A stretch of DNA of 64,000 nt from JAEXNA01 sp037189585 (GTDB taxonomy: Bacteria > Vulcanimicrobiota > Xenobia > Xenobiales > JADMJV01): assembly GCA_037189585.1 (NCBI GenBank), contig JBBCJA010000007.1, forward strand, positions 124,001-188,000. Direction: 5' to 3'. The translations under genes were made by a program, and so were the position numbers. Of this stretch, positions 50,896 through 60,160 are shown piece by piece; the first letter of the stretch is position 1, and every line of letters starts with the position of its first letter. A model generated the notes under the pieces. That model searched no databases and had not been told where the DNA came from. It saw nothing but the letters and a program-made list of their open reading frames with translations.

Positions 50896-51759
50896 CTACC
50901 CCTTGACGGCGCCCTGGGTGAGTCCCTGAACTAAAAAGCGCTGAAGAGACAGGAACAGGACAAGGATAGGAAGCGAACCTAGAACGGCCGAGGCGGCGAA
51001 CAGGGTCCAGTTGGCTGAGAAATTTCCGGAGATAAAGCCCTGCATGCCCACGGCCAGCGTGTACTGCTCCTCGACGGAGAGCAGGATGGAGGGGAAGATG
51101 AAGTCCGAGTAGGGTCCGATGAAGTTAAAGACGGCGACCGTCGCGAGCACCGGCCCCATCAAGGGGAGAATGATCTGGGAAAAAGTCTGCCAGGGTGTCG
51201 CGCCGTCGAGATAGGCGGACTCCTCGAGCTCCTGGGGGAGAGCGTCGACATAGCCTTTGATGATCCAACTGTTGAACGGAATGCCTCCGCCGATATAGAC
51301 CAGGGCCAGGCCAAAAAGCGAGTTCAACCCGACCAGGCCTCCCGTCCACGGCCCGACGGTCTGCAGCATGCGAAAGATCGCGACCATGCTCATGGCGGCG
51401 GGGAACATCTGCAGCAAGATCATGAAAAGCAGGCCGTTTTTCCGCCCTCGAAAGCGAAAGCGCGAGAAGGCGTAGCCGGCGAGCGTAGTCACCACCACGG
51501 CGGTGATGGTGGAGAGGCCGGCCACAATTAGGGTATTCTTCATCCAGGTCAAAAACGGCGTGTTGGTTAAAAGTTCAATGAAATTGTCCTTGGTGACCTC
51601 GTTCCAGGACGGAATCAGTTCCGTGGAGACTAAAGAACCCCCTTTGCGAAGGGCGGCGATGACCACGAAGAAGGCGGGGGAGAGAAAGAGAGCCAGCAGA
51701 AGCCAGATGACGGCATGCCAGGCCAGCAACACGGGGTTGAACGGCTTCTGTTCAGTCAT
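50896..51759 (-). CDS. Sugar ABC transporter permease, MalG type
   Basis: This 287-residue inner-membrane permease has six helices and the cytoplasmic EAA loop EESAYLDGATPWQTFSQIIL, which contacts the ATPase. NSWIIKGYVDALPQELEESA preceding it is typical of MalG. The gene overlaps the MalF-like gene by 8 bp. The matching MalK-like ATPase is not in the window, so a shared ATPase is expected. Maltose/maltodextrin-type sugars are the likely class of substrate. Confidence 0.92.
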   Translation of the reverse strand: MTEQKPFNPVLLAWHAVIWLLLALFLSPAFFVVIAALRKGGSLVSTELIPSWNEVTKDNFIELLTNTPFLTWMKNTLIVAGLSTITAVVVTTLAGYAFSRFRFRGRKNGLLFMILLQMFPAAMSMVAIFRMLQTVGPWTGGLVGLNSLFGLALVYIGGGIPFNSWIIKGYVDALPQELEESAYLDGATPWQTFSQIILPLMGPVLATVAVFNFIGPYSDFIFPSILLSVEEQYTLAVGMQGFISGNFSANWTLFAASAVLGSLPILVLFLSLQRFLVQGLTQGAVKG

Positions 51760-52651
51760 TGTCGAAGGCTCCCGTCATCTTGATGTTAATCCCGGAGACT
51801 CCAGCCACCACGATGAAGATGATGATGGCGTAAGCACAGGCGATGCCGTACTGATACAGATCGAAGGCCAGCTTGTAGCTGTAGGTGATCAGAATGTCCG
51901 TGGCGCCGGCTTCGCTGCCCGGAACGACCGGGCCACCCTGAGTCAAGAGATAGATGGCTGTGAACTGATTGAAATTGAAGGCGAAGTTGGAGATCAGGAC
52001 CGGGATTAAGGAGGCCTTGAGCAGCGGGAGTGTGATCTGGGTGAACTGTGTCCAGGCTGAAGCTCCGTCGATATCGGCCGCCTCGTAGACGGATTTGGAG
52101 ATGCTCTGCAAGGACGATAGGCAGATGGTCATCATGAAGGGGTAGCCCAACCAGATATTGACCATCAGGACGGAGATGCAGGCCCAGGTCGGGTCGACAA
52201 GCCAGGGAACCGGGCTGATTCCCAACTTGCCCAGAACGACGTTGACCGCTCCGTTGGACTGATTTAGCAATCCTTGCCACATCAAAACCGAGATGAAGGC
52301 CGGGATGGCCCAGGGCACGATAAAAAGAGTGCGATACAGTTTCGCCCCTTTGAGGTCTTCGCGATTGAGCGGGATAGCCAGGAAAAGTCCGACCACCATG
52401 GCACCGATGACCGAGACCAGGGCCCACACCACCGTCCATAGGCCGACCCGAGCGAAGGTGGCCAATTCGTTGGCCGAGAAGATTTTGCCGAAGTTCCTCA
52501 GACCGACAAAGCTAAAGTCGCTGTAGTGGTAGAGACTGAAGTTGGTGAAGGCCAAATAGACCGAATAAAGATTGGGCAGAAGAGACAGCACGGTCATGAG
52601 GACCAGCGCCGGTAGAATGTAAAGGGTCGGATTGGCCCGTTGAGTCATCAT
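51752..52651 (-). CDS. Sugar ABC transporter permease, MalF type
   Basis: This 299-residue permease starts MMTQRANPTLYILPALVLMT and has six helices with the EAA loop SVYEAADIDGASAWTQFTQI. GPVVPGSEAGATDILITYSY is the MalF periplasmic loop. The start at 52651 follows the binding-protein stop codon by 2 bp; the open frame upstream of it lies inside the binding-protein gene and is not used. It forms the transmembrane pair with the downstream MalG-like permease. Confidence 0.92.
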   Translation of the reverse strand: MMTQRANPTLYILPALVLMTVLSLLPNLYSVYLAFTNFSLYHYSDFSFVGLRNFGKIFSANELATFARVGLWTVVWALVSVIGAMVVGLFLAIPLNREDLKGAKLYRTLFIVPWAIPAFISVLMWQGLLNQSNGAVNVVLGKLGISPVPWLVDPTWACISVLMVNIWLGYPFMMTICLSSLQSISKSVYEAADIDGASAWTQFTQITLPLLKASLIPVLISNFAFNFNQFTAIYLLTQGGPVVPGSEAGATDILITYSYKLAFDLYQYGIACAYAIIIFIVVAGVSGINIKMTGAFDND

Positions 52652-52653
52652 GG

Positions 52654-53895
52654 CTATTCGGTCATGAAGCGGATTTTGGCCCGCACCCTTTCCGTCGTTC
52701 TTTTCAACTCCTCGGAGGTGGTCACCTGATTGGTGGTGATCAGCTGTAAGGCGCCCGCCATGGAAGTATTGACGGCCGCGCTCATGGCGGGATGGTTGGG
52801 CATCGGAGTGCCGGCCTGAGCCGCCGTGGCGAACAACGCCAGGTCGCGGGCCACCACGGGATCGGTGACTAGAGTTTTCAGTTTCTCGGCCGTTTCTTGA
52901 CGGGTCGGAGCCCGCGCGGCGGATTGGCACAGCTCGGCTGTGACCTCGGGAGAGGTCAAATAGGCCACCAGCTCTTTGACGCCCTGTTTCTCCACAGAGT
53001 ACCGTCCGATCATCACTCCGGTCACTCCCACGAAAGGAGAGCTGGGCTTGACCGGGCCGGGAGGCAAAGGATCGAGGGTGTAGGGGACACCAGAGTCGCG
53101 GATGGCGCCCATGTTCCAGGGACCACATAAGATCATGCCCTGCCGCCCTTTGAGAAAAAGCTCCACCGCCACGTCGTTATTCATGTCGCGGGGAACGAGT
53201 TTGTACTTACGGTCGCCCAGGTCAGCGATCCAGTCGCATCCGGCCACCGCCTCCGGGGTGTCGAACTGGAGAGAGTCAACGTTGAGGGTCGGCTGGTTGA
53301 GCGGAGCCAGGAAGTCGGCTCCAAATCCAGCCAGGAACGGCCAGCTGAAGTAGAGATTCTCGAGTTGGTAGCCGAAACCGCCGACTCCGGGATTTTTTTC
53401 TTTGCAGGCCAGCGCCTCGGTCACCAACTGGTCCAAGCTTTCAGGCTTTATCGGGCAGAGCTCAGTGTTGCGCGCCAGCACCACGCATTCCATCATCATA
53501 GGAGCGGAGTAGATCTGGCCCCCAAAAGTGACCGCCTGTTTGGCAATGGGAAAAAACGATGGGTTTTGGGGGTTGATGATGTCTGACGGTATGGGTGACA
53601 GAAGGTCGGCCGTCTGGAGCAGTCCGACCCAGTCGTGCGGACCGATGAGAAGGTCCGGTCCCTGGCGGGCGGGACTGGCGACAAGAACCTTCTGGCGGAG
53701 GTTGTTGAAAGGGACCTTCAACATGACGACCTTTTGACCCGTGGTCTTCTCGAACTCGTCGAGTCTTCGCTGCAACGTGGACAGTTCAATTCCGTCAAAA
53801 GCGGTCCAGAGGACGACCGTATCTTCATCCACCTTTGGGGCGCATGCGAGCATGAGCACGAGGCAGAGTAAAATTAGCCGGGGCAGTGACCGCAT
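52654..53895 (-). CDS. Sugar ABC transporter substrate-binding lipoprotein, MalE type
   Basis: This 413-residue solute-binding protein begins MRSLPRLILLCLVLMLAC with a lipobox. VVLWTAFDGIELSTLQRRLDEFEK is the cluster B binding-protein N-terminal strand-helix. ARQGPDLLIGPHDWVGLLQTADLL and MILCGPWNMGAIRDSGVPY are typical of maltose-type binding proteins. It is anchored in the outer face of the inner membrane or the periplasm and delivers sugar to the two permeases. The ATG at 53895 is preferred over a frame that opens at 54024. Confidence 0.9.
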   Translation of the reverse strand: MRSLPRLILLCLVLMLACAPKVDEDTVVLWTAFDGIELSTLQRRLDEFEKTTGQKVVMLKVPFNNLRQKVLVASPARQGPDLLIGPHDWVGLLQTADLLSPIPSDIINPQNPSFFPIAKQAVTFGGQIYSAPMMMECVVLARNTELCPIKPESLDQLVTEALACKEKNPGVGGFGYQLENLYFSWPFLAGFGADFLAPLNQPTLNVDSLQFDTPEAVAGCDWIADLGDRKYKLVPRDMNNDVAVELFLKGRQGMILCGPWNMGAIRDSGVPYTLDPLPPGPVKPSSPFVGVTGVMIGRYSVEKQGVKELVAYLTSPEVTAELCQSAARAPTRQETAEKLKTLVTDPVVARDLALFATAAQAGTPMPNHPAMSAAVNTSMAGALQLITTNQVTTSEELKRTTERVRAKIRFMTE

Positions 53896-53992
53896 TGGCC
53901 CTAGTTCCTTCGGCCACGCCCCGGGCCCTCCATGAACTGTCATTGAGACAGGCTCGAAAGGCATTGCCTTTGTTTGACGAGAAAGTCTTGGT

Positions 53993-54715
53993 GTGGAGCC
54001 AGGTTCCGGTCCTAAACGTAGCATTCCGCTCTTTCACGAGACGCCTTATCGGTTTGTCAAAGGCGCTCGTTTTCTTGTGATGTCGGCCGACCTTTCGACC
54101 GAGGTCCGACTTTGCAAGGCCGAGGTCAAAGCTTCGACCCGAAAGGGAGCGGAACTGGTCTCTCTTGACGAGAGCTCGACGTTTCCCGAGTCAGGGAAAG
54201 TCTTTTTGATAGAGTTCTCGGGCAAAGACGTGTTGACGCATCACTGCAGCCTGACCTTGGAGGAGGGGCGGAACTTGGTGACTTCTCCTTCCAAGACAGA
54301 AAAGGAGCGAAGCCAGTTGGCCCCCTTCACGGGTCGCTCGGACTATCGAGTGAAAGTGAATCTCCCCGTACAAGTCCGTATCAGCGGGGGGGCGAGAAAA
54401 AGTGATCGCCAATGGTCCTGCGAGCTTTTTGATCTCAGTCGTGGCGGCATGAGTTTGCTCTGTTCCGTGGACCAGCCCTTCGCTAAAGGTCAAACAGTGG
54501 ACATCAGGGTGGTCAGTTGGGAGTACCCGGTCCGCATGGAAACTCAGGTCTTACGAGTCTGGCGCGACGGCGATCGAAATCGTGTGGCGGTTCTGTTCCC
54601 TGAAGATATGTCGCTCCCTCAACGTGAACTGGTCTCGACCTTTATCTTGCACATTCAACGCCGCGACGCCTTGAGCCGCGCTTTACCCAGCGCTGAAGCC
54701 GAAGCTGACGATTAG
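53993..54715 (+). CDS. PilZ-domain cyclic-di-GMP receptor (YcgR-like)
   Basis: This 240-residue cytoplasmic protein has an N-terminal YcgR-N-like beta domain and a C-terminal PilZ domain. The ligand-binding RSDYR (RxxxR) comes early in that domain, followed by CELFDLSRGGMSLLC (D-x-S-x-x-G). It would sense c-di-GMP and act on motility, secretion or polysaccharide. The GTG at 53993 includes the whole first domain; an ATG at 54080 would remove part of it. It is divergent from the binding-protein gene. Confidence 0.85.
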   Translation: MEPGSGPKRSIPLFHETPYRFVKGARFLVMSADLSTEVRLCKAEVKASTRKGAELVSLDESSTFPESGKVFLIEFSGKDVLTHHCSLTLEEGRNLVTSPSKTEKERSQLAPFTGRSDYRVKVNLPVQVRISGGARKSDRQWSCELFDLSRGGMSLLCSVDQPFAKGQTVDIRVVSWEYPVRMETQVLRVWRDGDRNRVAVLFPEDMSLPQRELVSTFILHIQRRDALSRALPSAEAEADD

Positions 54716-54777
54716 ACTGGGAGTTCACATCACGGTCACAGCTGTAACTCACCGATAATATACTCTAGCGGTGGACC

Positions 54778-55851
54778 ATGAATATTTCTTCACTCGTCTC
54801 GAATGCCTCGCGGACTCTCCGGAGCCAGGATGTCTCTCGTTCCACACCGCCGTCGCGGGCCAGCTCAGAGACCGCCGCCTCGGATAGCGTCGTGATCAGC
54901 GGCTCGTCTCCGGAGGTTTCCGAGGGTCCAGCGAGTTCCACTCCGATGTCCGCTTCAACTTCAGCTCTCTTGTCGGCGACAGCTGCCTCCGCCACTCAAG
55001 CCGCGGGAGCGACCCCGGGTCCGAGCGCGACCATTTTGAAGGTTTTGTCTCTCAACACCTATTTTGACGCCAAAGCCGGAGTCGAAGTGATCGCTGACAT
55101 GATCAAAAAGACCGGAGCCGACCTGGTCGGACTACAAGAAGTCAACCTGACCACCGCTCAACTGGCCGAGAAGTTGGGGATGCACTACGTGCAGCAAGAT
55201 AAGCGGACGGCTCTTTTGAGTCGCTTTCCCATAGAATCGGTCACCCCCAAGAAGTACGGAGTGTCGGTCACCCTGGACAACGGCCAGAAGGTGGGCTTCT
55301 TGAACGCTCACACCACCTCGTTTCCCAACCAGCCGCACCAGCTTCTTCACCTACCGATCGGGGGCGGTCCCTACATCGACACGGAGAAGCAGGCCATCTG
55401 GTGGGCCGACAAGACCCGTGGCCGCGAGTTCCGCGCCATCGCCTCGGAAGCTGATGGGATGGGACTACCGGTCATTGCCACCGGAGATTTCAACGAGCCC
55501 TCGCACCTCGATTGGACCGAGGAGACGGCTCGTGTCGGTCGCCATCCCATCAAGGTGGAGTGGCCCGGTAGTAAGACTTTGGAGAAGGCCGGGTTTAAGG
55601 ACAGCTATCGCGAGATCCATCCCGATCCCGTGACCCACCCTGGAAACACCTGGACCCCCACCACCGCCGAAGATGACCCAAACGACCACCACGACCGTAT
55701 CGACTTCGTCATGTATCGCGGTGCCGAACTCAAGCTGATCAATTCCCAGGTGATCGGCGAGAACAGCAAAAACGCCGATATCGTCATCGACCCCTACCCC
55801 ACCGACCACCGCGCGGTCCTAGCCACCTTCGAGGTCGCTCCTCCTCGTTAG
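54778..55851 (+). CDS. Endonuclease/exonuclease/phosphatase (EEP) family protein
   Basis: This 357-residue protein has a Ser/Ala/Thr-rich low-complexity N-terminus of about 85 residues and then the EEP fold: ATILKVLSLNTYFDAKAGVE, VGLQEVNL with the metal-binding Glu, VIATGDFNEPSHLDWTEE, DHHDRIDFVMYRG and YPTDHRAVLATF with the catalytic His. It is a phosphodiesterase or phosphatase of the DNase I/sphingomyelinase superfamily; the substrate is unknown. Its end overlaps the convergent VapC-type gene by 4 bp. Confidence 0.85.
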   Translation: MNISSLVSNASRTLRSQDVSRSTPPSRASSETAASDSVVISGSSPEVSEGPASSTPMSASTSALLSATAASATQAAGATPGPSATILKVLSLNTYFDAKAGVEVIADMIKKTGADLVGLQEVNLTTAQLAEKLGMHYVQQDKRTALLSRFPIESVTPKKYGVSVTLDNGQKVGFLNAHTTSFPNQPHQLLHLPIGGGPYIDTEKQAIWWADKTRGREFRAIASEADGMGLPVIATGDFNEPSHLDWTEETARVGRHPIKVEWPGSKTLEKAGFKDSYREIHPDPVTHPGNTWTPTTAEDDPNDHHDRIDFVMYRGAELKLINSQVIGENSKNADIVIDPYPTDHRAVLATFEVAPPR

Positions 55852-56273
55852 GTCCAGGGATGCCCCCAATCTAGGCCGGGCACTTGCGCGAAGCCTTTGT
55901 CGACCGTGATCAGGCGATGTTCGCCTTCTATGGCGATGGCCGCCAGGTAGAGGTCGGGGACCCGGTTGCCGGTAGCCCATATCGTTTCGCACAAGGACAG
56001 AAAAATGGCCAGGTGACGAGAGCCCGGAAGAATCTGCTGGCAGTTGCCTCGGGATGTGACCTGTCGGATAAATTCCAGGGCTTTAGGGAGCGGTGTGGGA
56101 GGGGAGAAGATCTTAGGATGAGTCGTGACTCTTAAGAATCCGCTGACGACCAGGGGAGACATACCGTACGGGCCTTGCTCAATCTCGTTCTTGAGCCAAA
56201 CCCGACATTTGTCGTGATGGGCCATGTCGTGCCGATGCGCGTAGAGCAGCACGTTGACGTCGGGAAAATTCAC
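55848..56273 (-). CDS. vapC: VapC-type PIN-domain toxin
   Basis: This 141-residue PIN ribonuclease starts with FPDVNVLLYAHRHDMAHHDK (first acidic residue, DVN), carries WLKNEIEQGPYGMSPLVVSG with the second acid, and PDLYLAAIAIEGEHRLITVD with the third and fourth. The family cleaves RNA, often tRNA or rRNA, and is inhibited by its antitoxin. It overlaps the antitoxin gene by 4 bp, the usual toxin-after-antitoxin order. Confidence 0.9.
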   Translation of the reverse strand: MNFPDVNVLLYAHRHDMAHHDKCRVWLKNEIEQGPYGMSPLVVSGFLRVTTHPKIFSPPTPLPKALEFIRQVTSRGNCQQILPGSRHLAIFLSLCETIWATGNRVPDLYLAAIAIEGEHRLITVDKGFAQVPGLDWGHPWT

Positions 56274-56515
56274 TCCAGTCCGTCCATGCGGTCCAGGATT
56301 TGGCCCCAGTCCTCCAGATCCAGGCCGGATTGGAGTCCATTCCCACCGTAGGTCGGAAGTTCCACTGGGCCGCTCAGGTAAGGACCCTCGGCCTTATCAA
56401 GAGTTTCCCGGAGCGAGGCTGCGATCACGGCGGTCAGCGTTTGCCCCGTGGAAGCGGCATAGCGCTTAGCCCGCTCCGAAAGCTGCTCATCGAGTCTCAC
56501 TGTGGTTCGCTTCAT
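56270..56515 (-). CDS. VapB-like ribbon-helix-helix antitoxin
   Basis: This 81-residue protein begins MKRTTVRLDEQLSERAKRYA, continuing ASTGQTLTAVIAASLRETL, an RHH/CopG-type DNA-binding fold. A disordered tail (GPVELPTYGGNGLQSGLDLE) would wrap the toxin. It is encoded just upstream of the PIN toxin and 15 bp from a perfect palindrome that is its probable operator. Confidence 0.88.
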   Translation of the reverse strand: MKRTTVRLDEQLSERAKRYAASTGQTLTAVIAASLRETLDKAEGPYLSGPVELPTYGGNGLQSGLDLEDWGQILDRMDGLE

Positions 56516-56530
56516 GGCTTGATCTTATGC

Positions 56531-56549
56531 TGACATATCCGATATGTCA
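56531..56549. promoter_or_regulatory. Palindromic operator of the VapBC-type module
   Basis: TGACATATC and GATATGTCA are perfect 9-bp inverted arms around a single C, centred 25 bp upstream of the antitoxin ATG. RHH antitoxins bind short inverted repeats in their own promoters, so this is the expected autoregulatory site. Confidence 0.75.
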
Positions 56550-56661
56550 ACGGTCATTCGAGGAGGACTACACCTCGCTCACCAGCTCAATTCGCTACGC
56601 ACTGCGTCGCGAATTGGAAAGGTCTGGAAAATTGACGCATGGTGCGCAAGACGCGGGCGAG

Positions 56662-57198
56662 TTATAGGGCTATTCGATAGGTGGATTGAACCAAGCCCGA
56701 GGGAAAGCTACGGCTGGATATCAGCTTCAAATCGATATCCTGAGACAACGCGCCGAACAACGGTCTTCCCGATCCTATCAGGACAGGAACAGTGGTGATC
56801 ACCATGTCGGTGATCAGCCCATCGCGCAGGAATGACTGCACCATTTGGCCGCCATCGACATAGACCCTGCGCGCCTTCTGCCCGGCCAAATTTTCAATCG
56901 TCTCCCTTGGTGTCGAATTGGAGAATTGAACCTTGTCCTTCAACGCTTCTGGTACCGGCGTACCGGCCAGTTGCTTGGACAGCACCAGCACGGGACGGTC
57001 GTAAAGCCACTTGTCGAAGGTTAGAGCCTTCTCATAACTTCCCCGCCCCATCACGATCACGTCTTTGTCGGCGATAAAAGCATCGTACCCATGATCCTCA
57101 GCCGGATCATCGCGCTGCAACAGCCAACCGATATCACCATCTTGACGGGCGATGAAGCCATCGAGGCTGGTGGCTATGAAGACATGAGCAGTGATCAA
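56662..57198 (-). CDS. Dihydrofolate reductase/RibD C-terminal-domain protein
   Basis: This 178-residue protein starts MITAHVFIATSLDGFIARQD with IGWLLQ, VIVMGRGSYEKALTFDKWLY and RPVLVLSKQL. It then has RVYVDGGQMVQSFLRDGLIT and ITTVPVLIGSGRPLFG, all typical of the YyaP/DUF1697-style DHFR-like family. NADPH-dependent reductase activity is likely; the substrate is unknown. The start and context look independent of neighbours, and the style resembles proteobacterial proteins, so recent transfer is possible. Confidence 0.87.
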   Translation of the reverse strand: MITAHVFIATSLDGFIARQDGDIGWLLQRDDPAEDHGYDAFIADKDVIVMGRGSYEKALTFDKWLYDRPVLVLSKQLAGTPVPEALKDKVQFSNSTPRETIENLAGQKARRVYVDGGQMVQSFLRDGLITDMVITTVPVLIGSGRPLFGALSQDIDLKLISSRSFPSGLVQSTYRIAL

Positions 57199-57227
57199 TG
57201 GGTACGCTCTTATTTATAAGTCGATCC

Positions 57228-58529
57228 CTAGACGGTCGCCGCGGGGGTGCCTTCGAGCACTTTGGTGGCGACTCGCTTTCCATTGAGTCCGCTATAATCG
57301 CCGGTTCCCGTCCCTGATCCACAAAGATGTAGGTTCTCCAGAGGCTGAGAGAAGACGTCGCGCAGCCAGAGCGATTGCCACAGCACCGGATCGCCTCCGT
57401 AGAGGTGTCCCCCGGTGACGCCCCAACCTCGCTCGATGTCCTCCGGGGACAGTCTGTCGAAAGCGGTCAAGCCGAAGCTTTTGCAGAAAGGGTCGATCAT
57501 GGTCTTCGACCCCTGGCCCACCAGGTGTTGAACCCAGACTCGGGGCGCGGCGGGCTCGAACTCCCCAAAGGGAGTGACCGAGCTCTCTCCATACTTTGTG
57601 CGATCGTAGGCTCGCTCGAGAGAATTCACCGTATCGGTCAGACTGACCACCCCGAAGTCGGAAAAACCGGAGGCTTCCACCGCCGCGGTTCCCACGGTGG
57701 AGTGTATCTTCCACGCTTCCACGGCGTCGGCGATCTCGGGGTCGGCGCGGAACAGACCGATTCGCTCTTTCCAGGTGATGACAGGATCTTCACCAGAGAT
57801 CACAAGATCAACTTCGAAAGACCGCCCGGTGGTAGTGGTCACGGCTCGGACCTGTCCGCCTTCCACCTCAAACTTGCTCGGATGCTCTTTCTGGATGGCG
57901 ACCCCGGTCTTCAACAGAGCCTCCATCAAGGCATCCAGCGGAGCGGGCGCGGCGGAGAGAATCTCGTCGCGGGCCCAGCGACGCAGTAAGAGGAAGGCCG
58001 TTCCCGAAGCGAACGGTCCTTGGCGCGAGCCAAAGAGCGCGGCCGAGGCCAGCGACGCTTTGAGGAGCTCGCTTTCAAACCACTCGTTCAAAAAGTCGCG
58101 CAGGTTGTGCCAGGGCAGGCGCAAGACTTCCATCGAGTGACGCCGGCCCAGGCCGCGCCACTGCTCCACGAGCTCTTCCGAAGAAGAGTTTCCCATACGT
58201 CGCCACAGCTTCGAGGCGTCGTCGAGCAATCGAACGAACTCCGGCCAGCGAGCTTTGTCATTGTCGCTAACCTCTCCATCGATCGCTTCCCGGCGAAGGC
58301 TGACTCGGGCTCCGCTGGGCGAAAGCCCGAGGCGCCCCTGTTTTGGCATGGGCAGCTCGACGCTGAGCTCCTCGGCGAGGTCGGAGTCCAGTCGCGCGTT
58401 GCCCATCAGGCGGGTCACCCCACCGAAGTGGGAACCGGTCAGAAGCTGTACCCCGTGACCCGCGCGGGACAAAAGTAAAGCGACGACCAGGCTGTTAGGA
58501 TCGCTCCCGACAACAACAGTGCGGGTCAT
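57228..58529 (-). CDS. FAD-dependent oxidoreductase, diverged PYROXD2/phytoene-desaturase-like
   Basis: This 433-residue protein starts MTRTVVVGSDPNSLVVALLL. The dinucleotide-binding pattern GSDPNSLVVALLLSRAGHG is changed from GxGxxG (S, D, P and N intrude), so FAD affinity may be altered. Later features VSLTDTVNSLERAYDRTKYG, WGVTGGHLYGGDPVLWQSL and LENLHLCGSGTGTGDYSGLN match the C-terminal part of its upstream paralogue. It overlaps that gene by 4 bp and is the last gene of the operon. It may form a complex with the paralogue. The frame is open to 59201, but that is the complement of the paralogue. Confidence 0.8.
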   Translation of the reverse strand: MTRTVVVGSDPNSLVVALLLSRAGHGVQLLTGSHFGGVTRLMGNARLDSDLAEELSVELPMPKQGRLGLSPSGARVSLRREAIDGEVSDNDKARWPEFVRLLDDASKLWRRMGNSSSEELVEQWRGLGRRHSMEVLRLPWHNLRDFLNEWFESELLKASLASAALFGSRQGPFASGTAFLLLRRWARDEILSAAPAPLDALMEALLKTGVAIQKEHPSKFEVEGGQVRAVTTTTGRSFEVDLVISGEDPVITWKERIGLFRADPEIADAVEAWKIHSTVGTAAVEASGFSDFGVVSLTDTVNSLERAYDRTKYGESSVTPFGEFEPAAPRVWVQHLVGQGSKTMIDPFCKSFGLTAFDRLSPEDIERGWGVTGGHLYGGDPVLWQSLWLRDVFSQPLENLHLCGSGTGTGDYSGLNGKRVATKVLEGTPAATV

Positions 58530-60160
58530 ACTCCCACCTCCGCGAGCGTCGCGTCCAAAGCGTTGGTCGACAAACCACTCTCCTTTTTCACTTCGGCCAG
58601 AAGCTCCAGAGCGGCGTTGCGCCCAGGGGCTCCGGTGATGCATCCTCCGGGATGACAGCTCGAGCCGCACATCCAGAGGTTCTGGATCGGGGTCCGGTAG
58701 CTGGCCCATTGAGGCGCCGGACGCAAGAAGAAGAGCTGAGGCAGACTGAGCTCGCCGTGGAAGATGTGCCCGCCGGAGAGTCCGAATTTCTTCTCCAGAT
58801 CGTCGGGAGTGTTGATGTGCTTGTGTAGAATCTTGGAGCGAAGGTCGGGCGAGTGCTCGCTCAAGGTGTCGATGACGACCTCCAGGAACTGGGCCTTTTT
58901 CTCTGGGGTCCAGCCGCCCTCGAGATCGTAGTCGGCGTACTGTACGAACAGGCTCATCACATGTTTGCCCGGCGGAGCAAGGCCCGGGTCCAAGAGCGAC
59001 GGGATCAAAGCGTCCATGAACGGCCGCTTGGACCATCCGCCGTATTTGGCGTCGTCGTAAGCTTTCTCCAAGTAATTCACGCTGGGGGCGATCTCGATGG
59101 AGCCGCGCAGCAGAGCTCGCTTGTCCTTGGGGATGGCGGGAAAGTCGGGCAGGCCGTCGAGGGCCAGGTTCACCTTGCAGGACGGACCTCGGGTGTTCCA
59201 CCGCTTGATGTCGGCCAGATAGTCCTCCGGCAGCTCCTTGGCCTCCACCATCTTCAGGAAGGTCTGTTTGGCGTGGGCGGCCGAGACCACGCGGTCGGCG
59301 TAGTATTCCTCACCCGAGGTCGTGACGGCGCCGACCGCGCGGCCGTCTTGGATCAGAATCCGATCCACCGGGCTGGACTCTTTGATCTCCACCCCGTGGT
59401 GTCGGGCCGCTCGGGCGATGGCCTGGCTCAAGCCTCCGGTCCCACCCTTGGCGAATCCCCAACTGCGCGGCGCGCCGTTGAGCTCTCCCAGGTAGTGGTG
59501 TAGCAAGACGTAGCCGGTTCCCGGAGAGCGCACGCCCAGGAAGGTTCCGATGATGCCGGAGGTGGACTTGGTGGCCTTGAGCGGTTCGGTCTCGAACCAC
59601 TCGTCCAAAAAGTCGGCGCCGCTCATGGTCATCAAGCGGGTCAGGGTGTGGAGGTCGCGCTTGTCCAGACGGTCCAGTGTGCCCTTCACCTTGGCCATCT
59701 GGGCGATGTCCTTGGCCTCAAGCGTTGTCGGATCCGGCGGCACCAGGTCCAAAAGGGGGCGAACGGCTAGGATCAGGCGACGCATGGTGGCCGAGAACTC
59801 GTCGTAGCGCTCGGCGTCCTTGCGCGAGAAGCGCTCGATCTCTTGGCGAGTCATGTCGTGGTCGGGCCAGTCGGCGAAGTAGTCCCCGTCCAAGGGCGCC
59901 ACGGTCGACTCGAGCGGGATGATCTCAAGACCGTGGCGAGGCAGCTCCAGCTCTCGAATGACCTGAGGGCGCAAGAGCGAGATCAGGTAGGAGACGGTGA
60001 GAAACTTGAATCCGGGATAGAGCTCCTCGGTGGAAGTCGCACCTCCCACCACCGAGCGGCTCTCCAGAAGGAGCACCTTCAGTCCGGCTTTCCCCAGGTA
60101 GGAGGCGTGGACCAGGCCGTTGTGGCCTCCACCCACCACGATCACATCATACTTCGACAT
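58526..60160 (-). CDS. PYROXD2/phytoene desaturase-like FAD oxidoreductase
   Basis: This 544-residue protein starts MSKYDVIVVGGGHNGLVHAS with the intact GGGHNG FAD motif, then VLLLESRSVVGGATSTEELY. It contains SWGFAKGGTGGLSQAIARAA, FGLSGGHIFHGELSLPQLFF and LWMCGSSCHPGGCITGAPGR, the signature of the NAD(P)/FAD-dependent PYROXD2/phytoene desaturase family. The ATG at 60160 lies within the end of the GcvT-like gene, which overlaps by 14 bp. Substrate unknown; coupling to a folate enzyme suggests amine oxidation or demethylation (inference). Confidence 0.88.
   Translation of the reverse strand: MSKYDVIVVGGGHNGLVHASYLGKAGLKVLLLESRSVVGGATSTEELYPGFKFLTVSYLISLLRPQVIRELELPRHGLEIIPLESTVAPLDGDYFADWPDHDMTRQEIERFSRKDAERYDEFSATMRRLILAVRPLLDLVPPDPTTLEAKDIAQMAKVKGTLDRLDKRDLHTLTRLMTMSGADFLDEWFETEPLKATKSTSGIIGTFLGVRSPGTGYVLLHHYLGELNGAPRSWGFAKGGTGGLSQAIARAARHHGVEIKESSPVDRILIQDGRAVGAVTTSGEEYYADRVVSAAHAKQTFLKMVEAKELPEDYLADIKRWNTRGPSCKVNLALDGLPDFPAIPKDKRALLRGSIEIAPSVNYLEKAYDDAKYGGWSKRPFMDALIPSLLDPGLAPPGKHVMSLFVQYADYDLEGGWTPEKKAQFLEVVIDTLSEHSPDLRSKILHKHINTPDDLEKKFGLSGGHIFHGELSLPQLFFLRPAPQWASYRTPIQNLWMCGSSCHPGGCITGAPGRNAALELLAEVKKESGLSTNALDATLAEVGV

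Noticed and set aside
52652..53128. N-terminal extension of the MalF-like reading frame
   Set aside because: It lies inside the binding-protein gene in another frame; MalF proteins begin near the MMTQ start.
58530..59201. N-terminal extension of the last FAD oxidoreductase reading frame
   Set aside because: It is the antisense of the upstream paralogue and lacks protein-like features; the MTRTVVVGSD start at 58529 fits the 4-bp overlap.
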